Source: an uncultured Ignavibacteria bacterium
GTDB taxonomy: Bacteria > Bacteroidota > Ignavibacteria > Ignavibacteriales > Ignavibacteriaceae
Length of the DNA stretch: 13,328 bases
Assembly: GCA_937996765.1 (NCBI GenBank)
Contig: CALKUG010000455.1
Location: forward strand, 1 to 13,328
Reading direction: 5' to 3'
Shown in pieces: positions 1-6,535 of this stretch (position 1 is the first letter of the stretch; every line of letters begins with the position of its first letter). The position numbers and the translations under genes were made by a program. Below the pieces are notes generated by a model. It made no database searches. It had not been told where the DNA came from and saw only the letters and a program-made list of their open reading frames with translations.

Positions 1-47
1 TAGATGCCGAATATTTTATCGATAAATTAAAAAAAGTATCAAACTAA
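1..47 (+). CDS. C-terminal tail of an upstream gene (partial)
   Basis: Reading from base 3, an open frame gives the tail DAEYFIDKLKKVSN and stops at TAA 45-47. The other two forward frames stop earlier, at 1-3 and 23-25. The charged, helix-like ending and the terminator hairpin that follows after about 40 bases suggest the end of a real gene that begins before the window. Fourteen residues are too few to name a family, so this is a positional inference only. Confidence 0.4.
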   Translation, partial: DAEYFIDKLKKVSN

Positions 48-87
48 AAAGATAATGGTTTAAATGCTTATTGCTTTAAATTATAAG

Positions 88-131
88 ACCGATGGCTGAA
101 TTAACGTTAGTAATTTGCCCATCGGTTTTTT
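88..131 (+). terminator. Rho-independent terminator of the upstream gene
   Basis: ACCGATGG (88-95) is the exact reverse complement of CCATCGGT (119-126). They form an 8-bp stem with a loop of about 23 bases, followed directly by a T-rich tract (126-135, TTTTTTATTT). The loop is longer than usual, which lowers confidence, but the GC-bearing stem plus T-run is typical of an intrinsic terminator. It would end transcription of the gene stopping at 47 and insulate the kor genes. Confidence 0.6.
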
Positions 132-316
132 ATTTAGTTAAAAGCTTTGGTTTTGGATATTAAAAAGATGTGAGAACACTTTTGTAAAAAAAAATCTATT
201 ACAGTAAGTTATGAGGTTAGTAATTACATTTTGGATTTTTAGAAACAGTTTATAGAAATAATCACAATATTCATCAACAACGAAGATGGTTCCCAACGAG
301 GATGCCCTTCACAATT
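132..316 (+). other. AT-rich intergenic leader before korA
   Basis: About 190 bases lie between the terminator and korA. The stretch is AT-rich, includes a nine-A run (186-194), and contains no gene-sized frame. The korA promoter should lie here, but I find no convincing -35/-10 pair. A ten-codon frame (ATG 286 to TAG 316-318) ends on the korA ribosome-binding site and is discussed as a finding. I see no riboswitch-like or tRNA-like structure. Confidence 0.4.
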
Positions 317-320
317 AGGA
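317..320 (+). promoter_or_regulatory. Shine-Dalgarno site that decides the korA start
   Basis: AGGA at 317-320 lies one base before ATG 322 but seven bases before the in-frame ATG 328. Seven is a normal spacing and one is not. The start at 328 (protein beginning MSTKP) is therefore preferred over the longer form that adds two residues. Confidence 0.6.
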
Positions 321-327
321 AATGACT

Positions 328-2175
328 ATGTCAACTAAACCTGTTCAAGCACTCGACGAAGTTACCGTGCGTTTTGCAGGTGACTCCGGTGACGGAATGC
401 AGCTAACCGGAAGTCAATTCACCAATACCGTAGCTGAAGCCGGTAACGATTTAAGTACATTACCAGATTATCCTTCCGAAATTCGCGCCCCCGCCGGCAC
501 CGTAGCCGGAGTGAGCGGATTCCAATTGCATTTTTCAAGTTTTGATATTGCCACTCCGGGAGATGCTCCCGATGTTTTGGTAGCAATGAATCCCGCGGCA
601 CTCAAGGTGAATTTGCCCGATTTGAAACCTACCGCTATGATTATCGTAAACACAAGTTCATTCGATCAAAAAAATCTGAAGCTTGCAGGTTATGATTTAA
701 ATCCCTTGGTTGATGGTTCGCTAAAAGGTTTTACCCTCATTCAAGTTCCCATGGCAAAATTAACTGCTACAGCTCTTGAGGATATCAACATTTCCACAAA
801 GGAAAAAGATCGTAGTAAAAACTTCTTTGCACTGGGTTTAATGTGCTGGTTATATAGCAGACCCATTGAAGGAATTCTCTCATGGATGGAAGGCAAGTTT
901 GGTAAAAAGCCTGATATACTTGAAGGCAATCAAAAAGCTTTTATGGCCGGGTACCACTATGGAGAACATAATGAGTTATTCAGTACCCGCTATATTGTTG
1001 AACCTGCTAAGTTGCCTCCCGGAAAGTATAAAAACATTTCCGGTAACGAAGCTACTGCATTAGGCTTGGTTGCTGCTTCTTTCAAAAGTAAGTTAAAATT
1101 ATATTTAGGTTCTTACCCTATAACTCCTGCATCTGATATTTTGCACGAACTTTCCAAGTACAAAAAGTTTGGTGTTAAGACTTATCAAGCTGAAGATGAA
1201 ATCGCCGCTATTACCGCTGCACTGGGTGCCTCATTTGCAGGCGGACTTGCTATAACAACTACCAGCGGCCCGGGACTTGCATTAAAGACCGAAGCAATTG
1301 GGCTTGGAGTTATGACTGAGTTGCCGCTTGTTATTGTTAACGTTCAGCGTGGTGGACCAAGTACAGGATTACCCACAAAAACCGAGCAGAGTGATTTATT
1401 ACAAGCAGTATATGGTCGTAATGGTGAAGCTCCTATATGTGTAATAGCAGCTCAAACCCCTGGTGATTGCTTTACCATGGCTTTTGAAGCTGCTCGCATA
1501 GCGTTGAAGTACATGACTCCAGTTATGTTGTTAACAGATGGATACCTCGCCAACGGTTCAGAACCTTGGAAAATACCTTCATCTTCGGAGCTACCTGATA
1601 TTTCGGTTCCATACGTGCAAGTAGGTGAAGAATATTCGCCGTATAGTCGCAACGAGCATCTTTCACGCCCTTGGGCAATACCCGGAACACCAGGCTTTGA
1701 GCACAGAATCGGTGGACTCGAAAAATCGCATATTACAGGTAACGTTAACTACGGACCCGAGAATCATGAGTTTATGGTGAATATGCGTGCAAATAAAATT
1801 CAGGGTATTGAAAATGATATTCCTGAGCTTGATACTCTTGGTGATGAAACCGGCGACCTTTTAGTATTAGGTTGGGGTGGTACCTACGGAGCAATTGCCG
1901 AAGCAGTAGCAAGAGCAAGGAAAAAAGGCTTATCGGTATCTCAAGCTCATTTCCGTTATATTAACCCAATGCCAAAAAATACCGAGAAAGTATTACGCAG
2001 CTTTAAACATGTGATTGTACCCGAGTTAAACATGGGTCAACTTGCAAGTATTTTGAAGTCGCGCTTTTTAATTGACATTATGACTATGAACAAAGTGCGT
2101 GGATTACCATTCCGTGCCTCTGAAATTGAAGAAAAAATTTATCAAGTGTTAGGAGTTAGCAATGACGCAAATTAA
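328..2175 (+). CDS. korA: 2-oxoglutarate (2-oxoacid):ferredoxin oxidoreductase, gamma-alpha fusion subunit
   Basis: This is the large subunit of a cytoplasmic 2-oxoacid:ferredoxin oxidoreductase, which interconverts a 2-oxoacid plus CoA with acyl-CoA, CO2 and reduced ferredoxin. At 615 residues it has the fused layout of two-subunit enzymes. The N-terminal gamma domain (about 10-215) carries GDSGDGM near residue 18. The alpha pyrimidine-binding domain (about 238-430) carries YPITPASD and QAEDE, then a TTTSGPG stretch and QRGGPSTGLPT. The C-terminal transketolase-like domain (about 510-600) carries LGWGGTYG and PELNMGQL. YPITPAS and the GPSTGLPT loop are hallmarks of this family. The gene overlaps korB by 14 bases, consistent with a 1:1 complex. 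Substrate cannot be read from sequence alone: overall resemblance favours 2-oxoglutarate, and a branched-chain or pyruvate enzyme is the alternative. No ferredoxin gene is adjacent. Confidence 0.92.
   Translation: MSTKPVQALDEVTVRFAGDSGDGMQLTGSQFTNTVAEAGNDLSTLPDYPSEIRAPAGTVAGVSGFQLHFSSFDIATPGDAPDVLVAMNPAALKVNLPDLKPTAMIIVNTSSFDQKNLKLAGYDLNPLVDGSLKGFTLIQVPMAKLTATALEDINISTKEKDRSKNFFALGLMCWLYSRPIEGILSWMEGKFGKKPDILEGNQKAFMAGYHYGEHNELFSTRYIVEPAKLPPGKYKNISGNEATALGLVAASFKSKLKLYLGSYPITPASDILHELSKYKKFGVKTYQAEDEIAAITAALGASFAGGLAITTTSGPGLALKTEAIGLGVMTELPLVIVNVQRGGPSTGLPTKTEQSDLLQAVYGRNGEAPICVIAAQTPGDCFTMAFEAARIALKYMTPVMLLTDGYLANGSEPWKIPSSSELPDISVPYVQVGEEYSPYSRNEHLSRPWAIPGTPGFEHRIGGLEKSHITGNVNYGPENHEFMVNMRANKIQGIENDIPELDTLGDETGDLLVLGWGGTYGAIAEAVARARKKGLSVSQAHFRYINPMPKNTEKVLRSFKHVIVPELNMGQLASILKSRFLIDIMTMNKVRGLPFRASEIEEKIYQVLGVSNDAN
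2151..2155 (+). promoter_or_regulatory. Strong Shine-Dalgarno site of korB inside korA
   Basis: AGGAG at 2151-2155 is six bases before ATG 2162 and sits within the last korA codons. This near-consensus site fixes the korB start. It also shows that the organism uses Shine-Dalgarno initiation, which is informative for taxonomy. Confidence 0.75.
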
Positions 2176-3214
2176 CTCACCGTTAGAAACAGAACCGGTA
2201 AAGTTAAACCTTACAGCAAAAGATTTTGCATCCGATCAAACCGTTAAGTGGTGTGCAGGTTGTGGTGATTTCTCCATACTTGCTCAGATGCAACGTGCCG
2301 CCCCCGGGTTCAACTTACCAAAAGAAAAATATGTTTGGGTTTCGGGTATTGGATGCTCGAGCCGTTTCCCCTACTATATGAATACTTATGGATTCCATAG
2401 CATTCATGGAAGAGCACCCGCTATTGCAACAGGCGTTAAACTCCAGAATCCCGAACTTTCAGTTTGGGTTGCTACCGGCGATGGTGACCTCTTGAGTATT
2501 GGTGGTAATCACTTTATTCATACTTGCAGACGCAATGTTGATTTGAAAATTTTATTGTTTAATAATCAAATCTACGCGTTAACAAAAGGACAGTATTCAC
2601 CAACTTCCGAAAAAGGTAAAAAGACAAAAAGTACTCCTTTTGGTTCGGTTGATTATCCCTTTAATCCTGTGCAACTCGCTCTTGGTGCAGGTGCTACTTT
2701 TGTTGCACGTTCATTAGATCGCGATGGAAAGCACTTGCAAGAAATGATGAATAAAGCCGCAGAGCATAAGGGCACTGCATTTATCGAGATTTATCAGAAC
2801 TGCGTAATCTTCAACGATGGAGCATTTGATTCGATGGTTGACAAAGAAACCAAAGGCGATAATGTTCTTGTACTTGAACATGGTAAACCAATGGTTTTTG
2901 GTAAAGCTAACGATAAAGGTATTCGCTTGAACGGTTTCACACCAGAGGTGGTAGATCTCACTTCCGATATGTATTCTGTTAGTGATTTATGGGTACATGA
3001 TGAAAACGACCCAAGCCCTGTTCGTGCCCAAATACTTTCTCAGTTCACCGAGATGGAGGGATTCCCTGCTCCTATCGGTATATTCAGAAAAGTATTAAAG
3101 CCAACCTACGATGAAGAGGTTGAACAACAAATTCGCAGTAGAGAAGTTCTTGAATCTTCTAAACAACTTGATGATCTTCTCAGTAGCGGTAATACTTGGA
3201 TGGTTTCTGAGTAG
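2162..3214 (+). CDS. korB: 2-oxoglutarate (2-oxoacid):ferredoxin oxidoreductase, beta subunit
   Basis: This is the thiamine-diphosphate- and iron-sulfur-binding partner of KorA, 350 residues. Four cysteines match the [4Fe-4S] ligands of this family: C31 and C34 in WCAGCGD, C65 in GIGCSSR, and C214 in YQNC. The diphosphate/Mg2+ motif is GDGDLLSIGGNH (residues 107-118), followed by the conserved RRN and NNQIYALTKGQ. HGRA (82-85) is also conserved. There is no extra ferredoxin domain, so electrons should go to a separate ferredoxin. The C-terminal part (about 225-350) is the usual beta extension. The start is fixed by AGGAG and overlaps the korA end by 14 bases, suggesting translational coupling. 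The complex could run oxidatively to succinyl-CoA or, in an autotroph, reductively in the rTCA cycle. The sequence does not decide between these. Confidence 0.93.
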   Translation: MTQINSPLETEPVKLNLTAKDFASDQTVKWCAGCGDFSILAQMQRAAPGFNLPKEKYVWVSGIGCSSRFPYYMNTYGFHSIHGRAPAIATGVKLQNPELSVWVATGDGDLLSIGGNHFIHTCRRNVDLKILLFNNQIYALTKGQYSPTSEKGKKTKSTPFGSVDYPFNPVQLALGAGATFVARSLDRDGKHLQEMMNKAAEHKGTAFIEIYQNCVIFNDGAFDSMVDKETKGDNVLVLEHGKPMVFGKANDKGIRLNGFTPEVVDLTSDMYSVSDLWVHDENDPSPVRAQILSQFTEMEGFPAPIGIFRKVLKPTYDEEVEQQIRSREVLESSKQLDDLLSSGNTWMVSE

Positions 3215-3238
3215 TTATTTGTTAATTTTATATTTATT

Positions 3239-3269
3239 ATGAGGTCCCATTGTGGACCTCATTTTTTTT
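3239..3269 (+). terminator. Rho-independent terminator of korAB
   Basis: ATGAGGTCC (3239-3247) pairs perfectly with GGACCTCAT (3254-3262) across a six-base loop (CATTGT). An uninterrupted run of Ts follows the stem from 3262 to 3269. It starts 25 bases after the korB stop. It separates korAB from the downstream phosphoesterase, which must therefore have its own promoter or depend on readthrough. Confidence 0.9.
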
Positions 3270-3332
3270 ATCAAACAATAACTTTAAGTAAATTGCTTCA
3301 GCAGAATAGAATAATTGAAAACAGAAAAAAGT
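3270..3332 (+). other. Short intergenic stretch expected to hold the nrnA-pepA promoter
   Basis: After the korAB terminator only about 60 AT-rich bases remain before nrnA. TAGAAT (3307-3312) resembles a -10 box, with TTTAAG (3283-3288) eighteen bases upstream as a poor -35. The match is weak and could be chance in AT-rich DNA. The promoter role is inferred mainly from the strong terminator just upstream. Confidence 0.25.
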
Positions 3333-4361
3333 ATGGAATTACAAAACTCGATAATTGATTATGACGAACTTAGAAAAGTGCTGTTGGAACAGGATAATTA
3401 CATTCTCACCACGCACGTTAATCCTGATGCCGATGCTATTGGATCAACAATGGCTCTCTATTTATATCTCATTTCATTAAATAAAACTGTTTCGATAATA
3501 AATTACAGTGCCACACCTTACAATCTAACTTTTTTGGATCCTCAGGGTGTGATTCAGGTTTATAGACCTGAGTTACATAACGCTTTGATTGCTGATGCCA
3601 AAACAATAGTAGCTCTCGATTTTAATACGTTTGATAGAACAGTTAAAATGCGACCTCACTTCGAAAATAGTTTAGCGGTTAAAATTTGTATAGACCACCA
3701 TCAACACCCCGACAAAATATTTAATTATTTATTCTCTGATATTCTTTGTTGTGCAACGGGACATATTTTGTACAATCTCTTTAAAACGATGCCCAATAAC
3801 GTTTTTACAAAAGAAATTGCCGCTAACCTCTATTCTGCAATTATGACGGATACAGGTTCTTTTAGATATGACAGAACAACGCCCGAGGTTCACCTGATAG
3901 CTGCACATCTGCTTGAGATTGGTGTTGACCCTAACGACATTTATGACAAGATTTATGAACAAAATAAATATAGTAAGTTGAAATTACTTGGACAGTGTAT
4001 TGCGGGAATAGAACTCTATGGTGATGGATTGGTTTCGGTTATGAAGATTCGTACCGAAATGGTGCGTGAGTCAGAATCCACAGAAGAAGATACCGATGGC
4101 TATGTTCGCCATTGTATGTCGATTGATGGTGTGATGCTTGGCCTGATGTTTGTTGAATTACCCGAAGGGTTTAAGGTGAGTGTTAGATCAAAATCCACTC
4201 TTTCAGCTGGTGATTTTGCACGCTCATACGGCGGTGGCGGGCATTTAAATGCTGCGGGCATAAGGATTAGAGACAGGCAGTTTGATGATATGCAAACAGA
4301 AATTATTGAATCTGCTGTAGAATTTGCAAAAAATTGGCTAAAAGGAAACGAAAAACTATGA
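3333..4361 (+). CDS. nrnA: DHH/DHHA1 phosphoesterase, NrnA-like (oligoribonuclease / pAp phosphatase family)
   Basis: This is a cytoplasmic DHH-superfamily phosphoesterase of 342 residues; Bacillus subtilis NrnA has about 313. All motifs for the Mn2+ site are visible: THVNPDADA (27-35), the aspartate in VALDFN (D96), DHH (121-123), and the aspartate in DTGSFRY (D173). The DHHA1 substrate-binding domain ends with GGGGHLNAAG (300-309). Relatives degrade 2-5 nt nanoRNAs from the 5' or 3' end, dephosphorylate pAp to AMP, and in some species cleave pApA or pGpG from cyclic dinucleotides. Which of these applies here is not determined. An upstream in-frame TTG at 3315 would add six residues, but ATG 3333 is preferred. 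No strong Shine-Dalgarno site precedes either. The stop overlaps the pepA start (ATGA), so the two are probably co-translated. Confidence 0.85.
   Translation: MELQNSIIDYDELRKVLLEQDNYILTTHVNPDADAIGSTMALYLYLISLNKTVSIINYSATPYNLTFLDPQGVIQVYRPELHNALIADAKTIVALDFNTFDRTVKMRPHFENSLAVKICIDHHQHPDKIFNYLFSDILCCATGHILYNLFKTMPNNVFTKEIAANLYSAIMTDTGSFRYDRTTPEVHLIAAHLLEIGVDPNDIYDKIYEQNKYSKLKLLGQCIAGIELYGDGLVSVMKIRTEMVRESESTEEDTDGYVRHCMSIDGVMLGLMFVELPEGFKVSVRSKSTLSAGDFARSYGGGGHLNAAGIRIRDRQFDDMQTEIIESAVEFAKNWLKGNEKL
4342..4347 (+). promoter_or_regulatory. Shine-Dalgarno site of pepA
   Basis: AAGGAA (4342-4347), inside the end of the phosphoesterase gene, precedes ATG 4358 by ten bases. An in-frame TTG at 4334 would add eight residues rich in lysine and arginine, but it lies upstream of this site. 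The ATG forming the ATGA overlap with the preceding stop is therefore the likelier start. Confidence 0.55.
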
Positions 4362-5839
4362 AACATAAGTATCAAATAGTCTCTGATTACTCAGGTGGTG
4401 GAAATCAGGGTGTTATTTACACCTTTACTTTCGACGAAGTAATTACACCAACAATGATTTCAAATTATCATGATTGTTTCTCTGCAATCTTTTCCTTCGA
4501 TGACATACAAGCATTTACTGAAAAGAAAAAGCGATTGCTTGGTATTACTGGCTCTGGAGAAAAGTTAATTGTTCAAAAAGTACCTAAAAAAGGTGTGTTC
4601 TCACCTGATTATTTTAGAGACTATTTTGCAAACGAAGTTAAAAAAGAATTCGGCGAAGACTCAAATAAATTAATTGTTTTTATACCTCCTTATGCTTTAG
4701 TAAGCTCGGTATTCTCAGATAAAACCGATTACTATCGCTCGTTTGTTGAGGGATTTGAACTTGGATCGTACAAGTTCGAGAAGTACAAAAAAGATCGCAA
4801 AGAGTTACCGACTCATAATGTTGTTCTTGTATCAGAGGATAAAACAGCAGTGAAACATGCACTGCAAGAAGGTACAGCGGTGTGTAACGGAATGTACTTT
4901 GCCCGCAATCTTGCTAATGAACCCGGTAATGTAATTTATCCCGCATCCTTAGCAGAAGAAATTAAAAAGCAGTTTGCAAAAACTACTGTTACAATTAAAG
5001 TAATCGACGAAAAGGAAGCAATAAAAAGGAAAATGGGTGGATTGCTTGCCATAGGAAAGGGTAGTGTTAACCCTCCGAGAATGATTATTATACATTACAA
5101 GCCGTTTAAGAAAGCAAAACGGAAAATTTGTTTTGTGGGCAAGGGCGTTACTTTTGATAGTGGCGGAATCTCGATTAAACCTGCTGATGGAATGTGGATG
5201 ATGAAGGGGGATATGTCGGGCGCAGCAGCTGTTGCTGGCATTATGTTAACAATTGCTGAATCTAAACCTAATGTTGAGGTAATAGGGATAATACCTTCTG
5301 CAGAGAATATGCCCTCAGGTAGTTCAGTTCGTCCTGGTGATATTGTAACTGCCTCAAACGGTAAGTCCATAGAGATTGATAATACTGATGCAGAAGGAAG
5401 AGTTATTCTTGCTGATGCATTACATTTTGCTTCACAATATCAACCCGATGCAATAATTGATCTCGCAACTTTAACGGGTGCTTGTGCAGTTGCGTTAGGA
5501 ATGCATGCAGCAGGGTTATTTACAAAAAATGATGAACTTGCTGAGCAGCTTACGAATTCAGGGACGGCGGTACATGAACGCGTATGGCGATTGCCCCTTT
5601 GGGATGACTATCACAAATTAAACGAAAGTGATGTTGCTGATGTAAAAAACACCGGTGGTAGGTATGGTGGAGCAATTTCAGCAGCAAAGTTTTTAGAGAA
5701 TTTTGTAGATGAAACTATTCCTTGGGTGCACCTTGATATTGCTCACCCTGCGATGCCAAATAAATCGAGTGCATACACAAACGATTATATGACTGGATTT
5801 GGAGTTCGACTTCTCTACAAGTTTATAAAGCAGTTATAA
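4358..5839 (+). CDS. pepA: Leucyl aminopeptidase, peptidase family M17
   Basis: This is a cytoplasmic two-metal aminopeptidase that releases N-terminal residues from peptides, 493 residues and normally hexameric in the family. The catalytic domain (about 175-493) keeps every active-site residue at the E. coli PepA spacing. Metal ligands are K262 and D267 (GKGVTFDSGG), D285 (KGDMSGAA), and D344 and E346 (NTDAEGR, the family signature). K274 and R348 are the catalytic lysine and arginine. The N-terminal domain (about 1-160) is much less conserved and carries a glycine-rich SGGGNQG near residue 12, so the organism's exact subfamily is uncertain. It follows the phosphoesterase by an ATGA overlap. 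The stop codon lies in the palindrome TTATAA shared with kdpE, which converges from the other strand. The role is probably terminal peptide turnover. A DNA-binding role such as that of E. coli PepA cannot be judged. Confidence 0.93.
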   Translation: MKHKYQIVSDYSGGGNQGVIYTFTFDEVITPTMISNYHDCFSAIFSFDDIQAFTEKKKRLLGITGSGEKLIVQKVPKKGVFSPDYFRDYFANEVKKEFGEDSNKLIVFIPPYALVSSVFSDKTDYYRSFVEGFELGSYKFEKYKKDRKELPTHNVVLVSEDKTAVKHALQEGTAVCNGMYFARNLANEPGNVIYPASLAEEIKKQFAKTTVTIKVIDEKEAIKRKMGGLLAIGKGSVNPPRMIIIHYKPFKKAKRKICFVGKGVTFDSGGISIKPADGMWMMKGDMSGAAAVAGIMLTIAESKPNVEVIGIIPSAENMPSGSSVRPGDIVTASNGKSIEIDNTDAEGRVILADALHFASQYQPDAIIDLATLTGACAVALGMHAAGLFTKNDELAEQLTNSGTAVHERVWRLPLWDDYHKLNESDVADVKNTGGRYGGAISAAKFLENFVDETIPWVHLDIAHPAMPNKSSAYTNDYMTGFGVRLLYKFIKQL

Positions 5840-6535
5840 TTCAGAGTGTAGGTCCGGCATCCGATAGCCAACACCAGGCTCAGTAACTATTAACGAGTGT
5901 TTGTTGCTAAGTGTTTCGATTTTTTTCCTTAATTGAGCAACAAATACTCTTAAGTATTGCGGTTGCTCAGTATAAGAGGGTCCCCAAACGGATTTTAACA
6001 ACTGTCTTTGTGTTAAAACTTTACCAACGTTTTTAGCAAGTTCGGTAAGTACGCTATACTCTTTTACGGTTAGCTTTACCTCAATTCCATCAACGGTTAC
6101 TAATCGTTTAACAAAATCAATCTTCAAATTTCCGTTCGAAAAAATCGGTTCATCATTTGTTTTCCCGGTTCTTCGCAAGTGGGCGTTTATGCGTGCAATC
6201 AGTTCCGCGCTATTAAACGGCTTGGTCAAAAAGTCGTCAGCCCCCTCATTCAATGCCGGAACAATATCCTCTTCACCCTTACGCACAGAAAGTATTATTA
6301 TACAAACATTACTCCACTGTCTTATTTCGGAGAGTACTGTATGCCCATCAATATCCGGCAAGCCGAGATCTAAAAGAATTAAATCCGGTTGGTGCGTTGC
6401 CGCCATTACAACCCCCTCTTTTCCGGTTTCCGCCATTATTACTTTTAGTTGGGCAGATTCTAAAATAATTTTGAGAATACTTCGGATTTGGGGCTCATCA
6501 TCAATTACAAGAATTGTGTGCTTACTGTTCATCAT
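5834..6535 (-). CDS. kdpE: KdpE, OmpR-family response regulator of the K+-ATPase operon
   Basis: This is a two-component transcription factor of 233 residues. The receiver domain (about 6-118) has the acidic pair D12-D13, phospho-acceptor D56 in LLDLGLPD, the switch serine S83, and K105 in FLTKPF. The OmpR/PhoB winged-helix domain (about 130-227) includes LTVKEYSVL, a recognition helix region around YLRVFVAQLRKKIE, and the wing motif EPGVGYRM. In the family, KdpD phosphorylates it under potassium limitation and it activates kdpABC. Its start overlaps the kdpD end by 14 bases; a second ATG three bases later (6532) is an alternative. Position after kdpD and strong similarity of the wing to KdpE make the assignment secure. 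Its stop codon shares TTATAA with the convergent pepA. Confidence 0.95.
   Translation of the reverse strand: MMNSKHTILVIDDEPQIRSILKIILESAQLKVIMAETGKEGVVMAATHQPDLILLDLGLPDIDGHTVLSEIRQWSNVCIIILSVRKGEEDIVPALNEGADDFLTKPFNSAELIARINAHLRRTGKTNDEPIFSNGNLKIDFVKRLVTVDGIEVKLTVKEYSVLTELAKNVGKVLTQRQLLKSVWGPSYTEQPQYLRVFVAQLRKKIETLSNKHSLIVTEPGVGYRMPDLHSEL

Noticed and set aside
152..184. Possible Bacteroidota-type promoter: TTTG (152-155), 21 bases, then CACTTTTG (177-184) resembling TAnnTTTG
   Set aside because: The -7 element has a mismatch in the essential first T, and such matches are frequent in AT-rich DNA. Clear Shine-Dalgarno use also makes a Bacteroidota promoter code less likely.
186..194. Run of nine adenines in the korA leader
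   Set aside because: It is not preceded by a stem on the plus strand. As a T-run on the minus strand it has no adjoining hairpin or minus-strand gene, so it is probably simple AT-rich sequence.
4100..4375. A 91-codon minus-strand frame across the nrnA-pepA junction
   Set aside because: It is antisense to the DHHA1 motif and the start of pepA, has no recognisable domain, and would need to overlap two well-supported genes.
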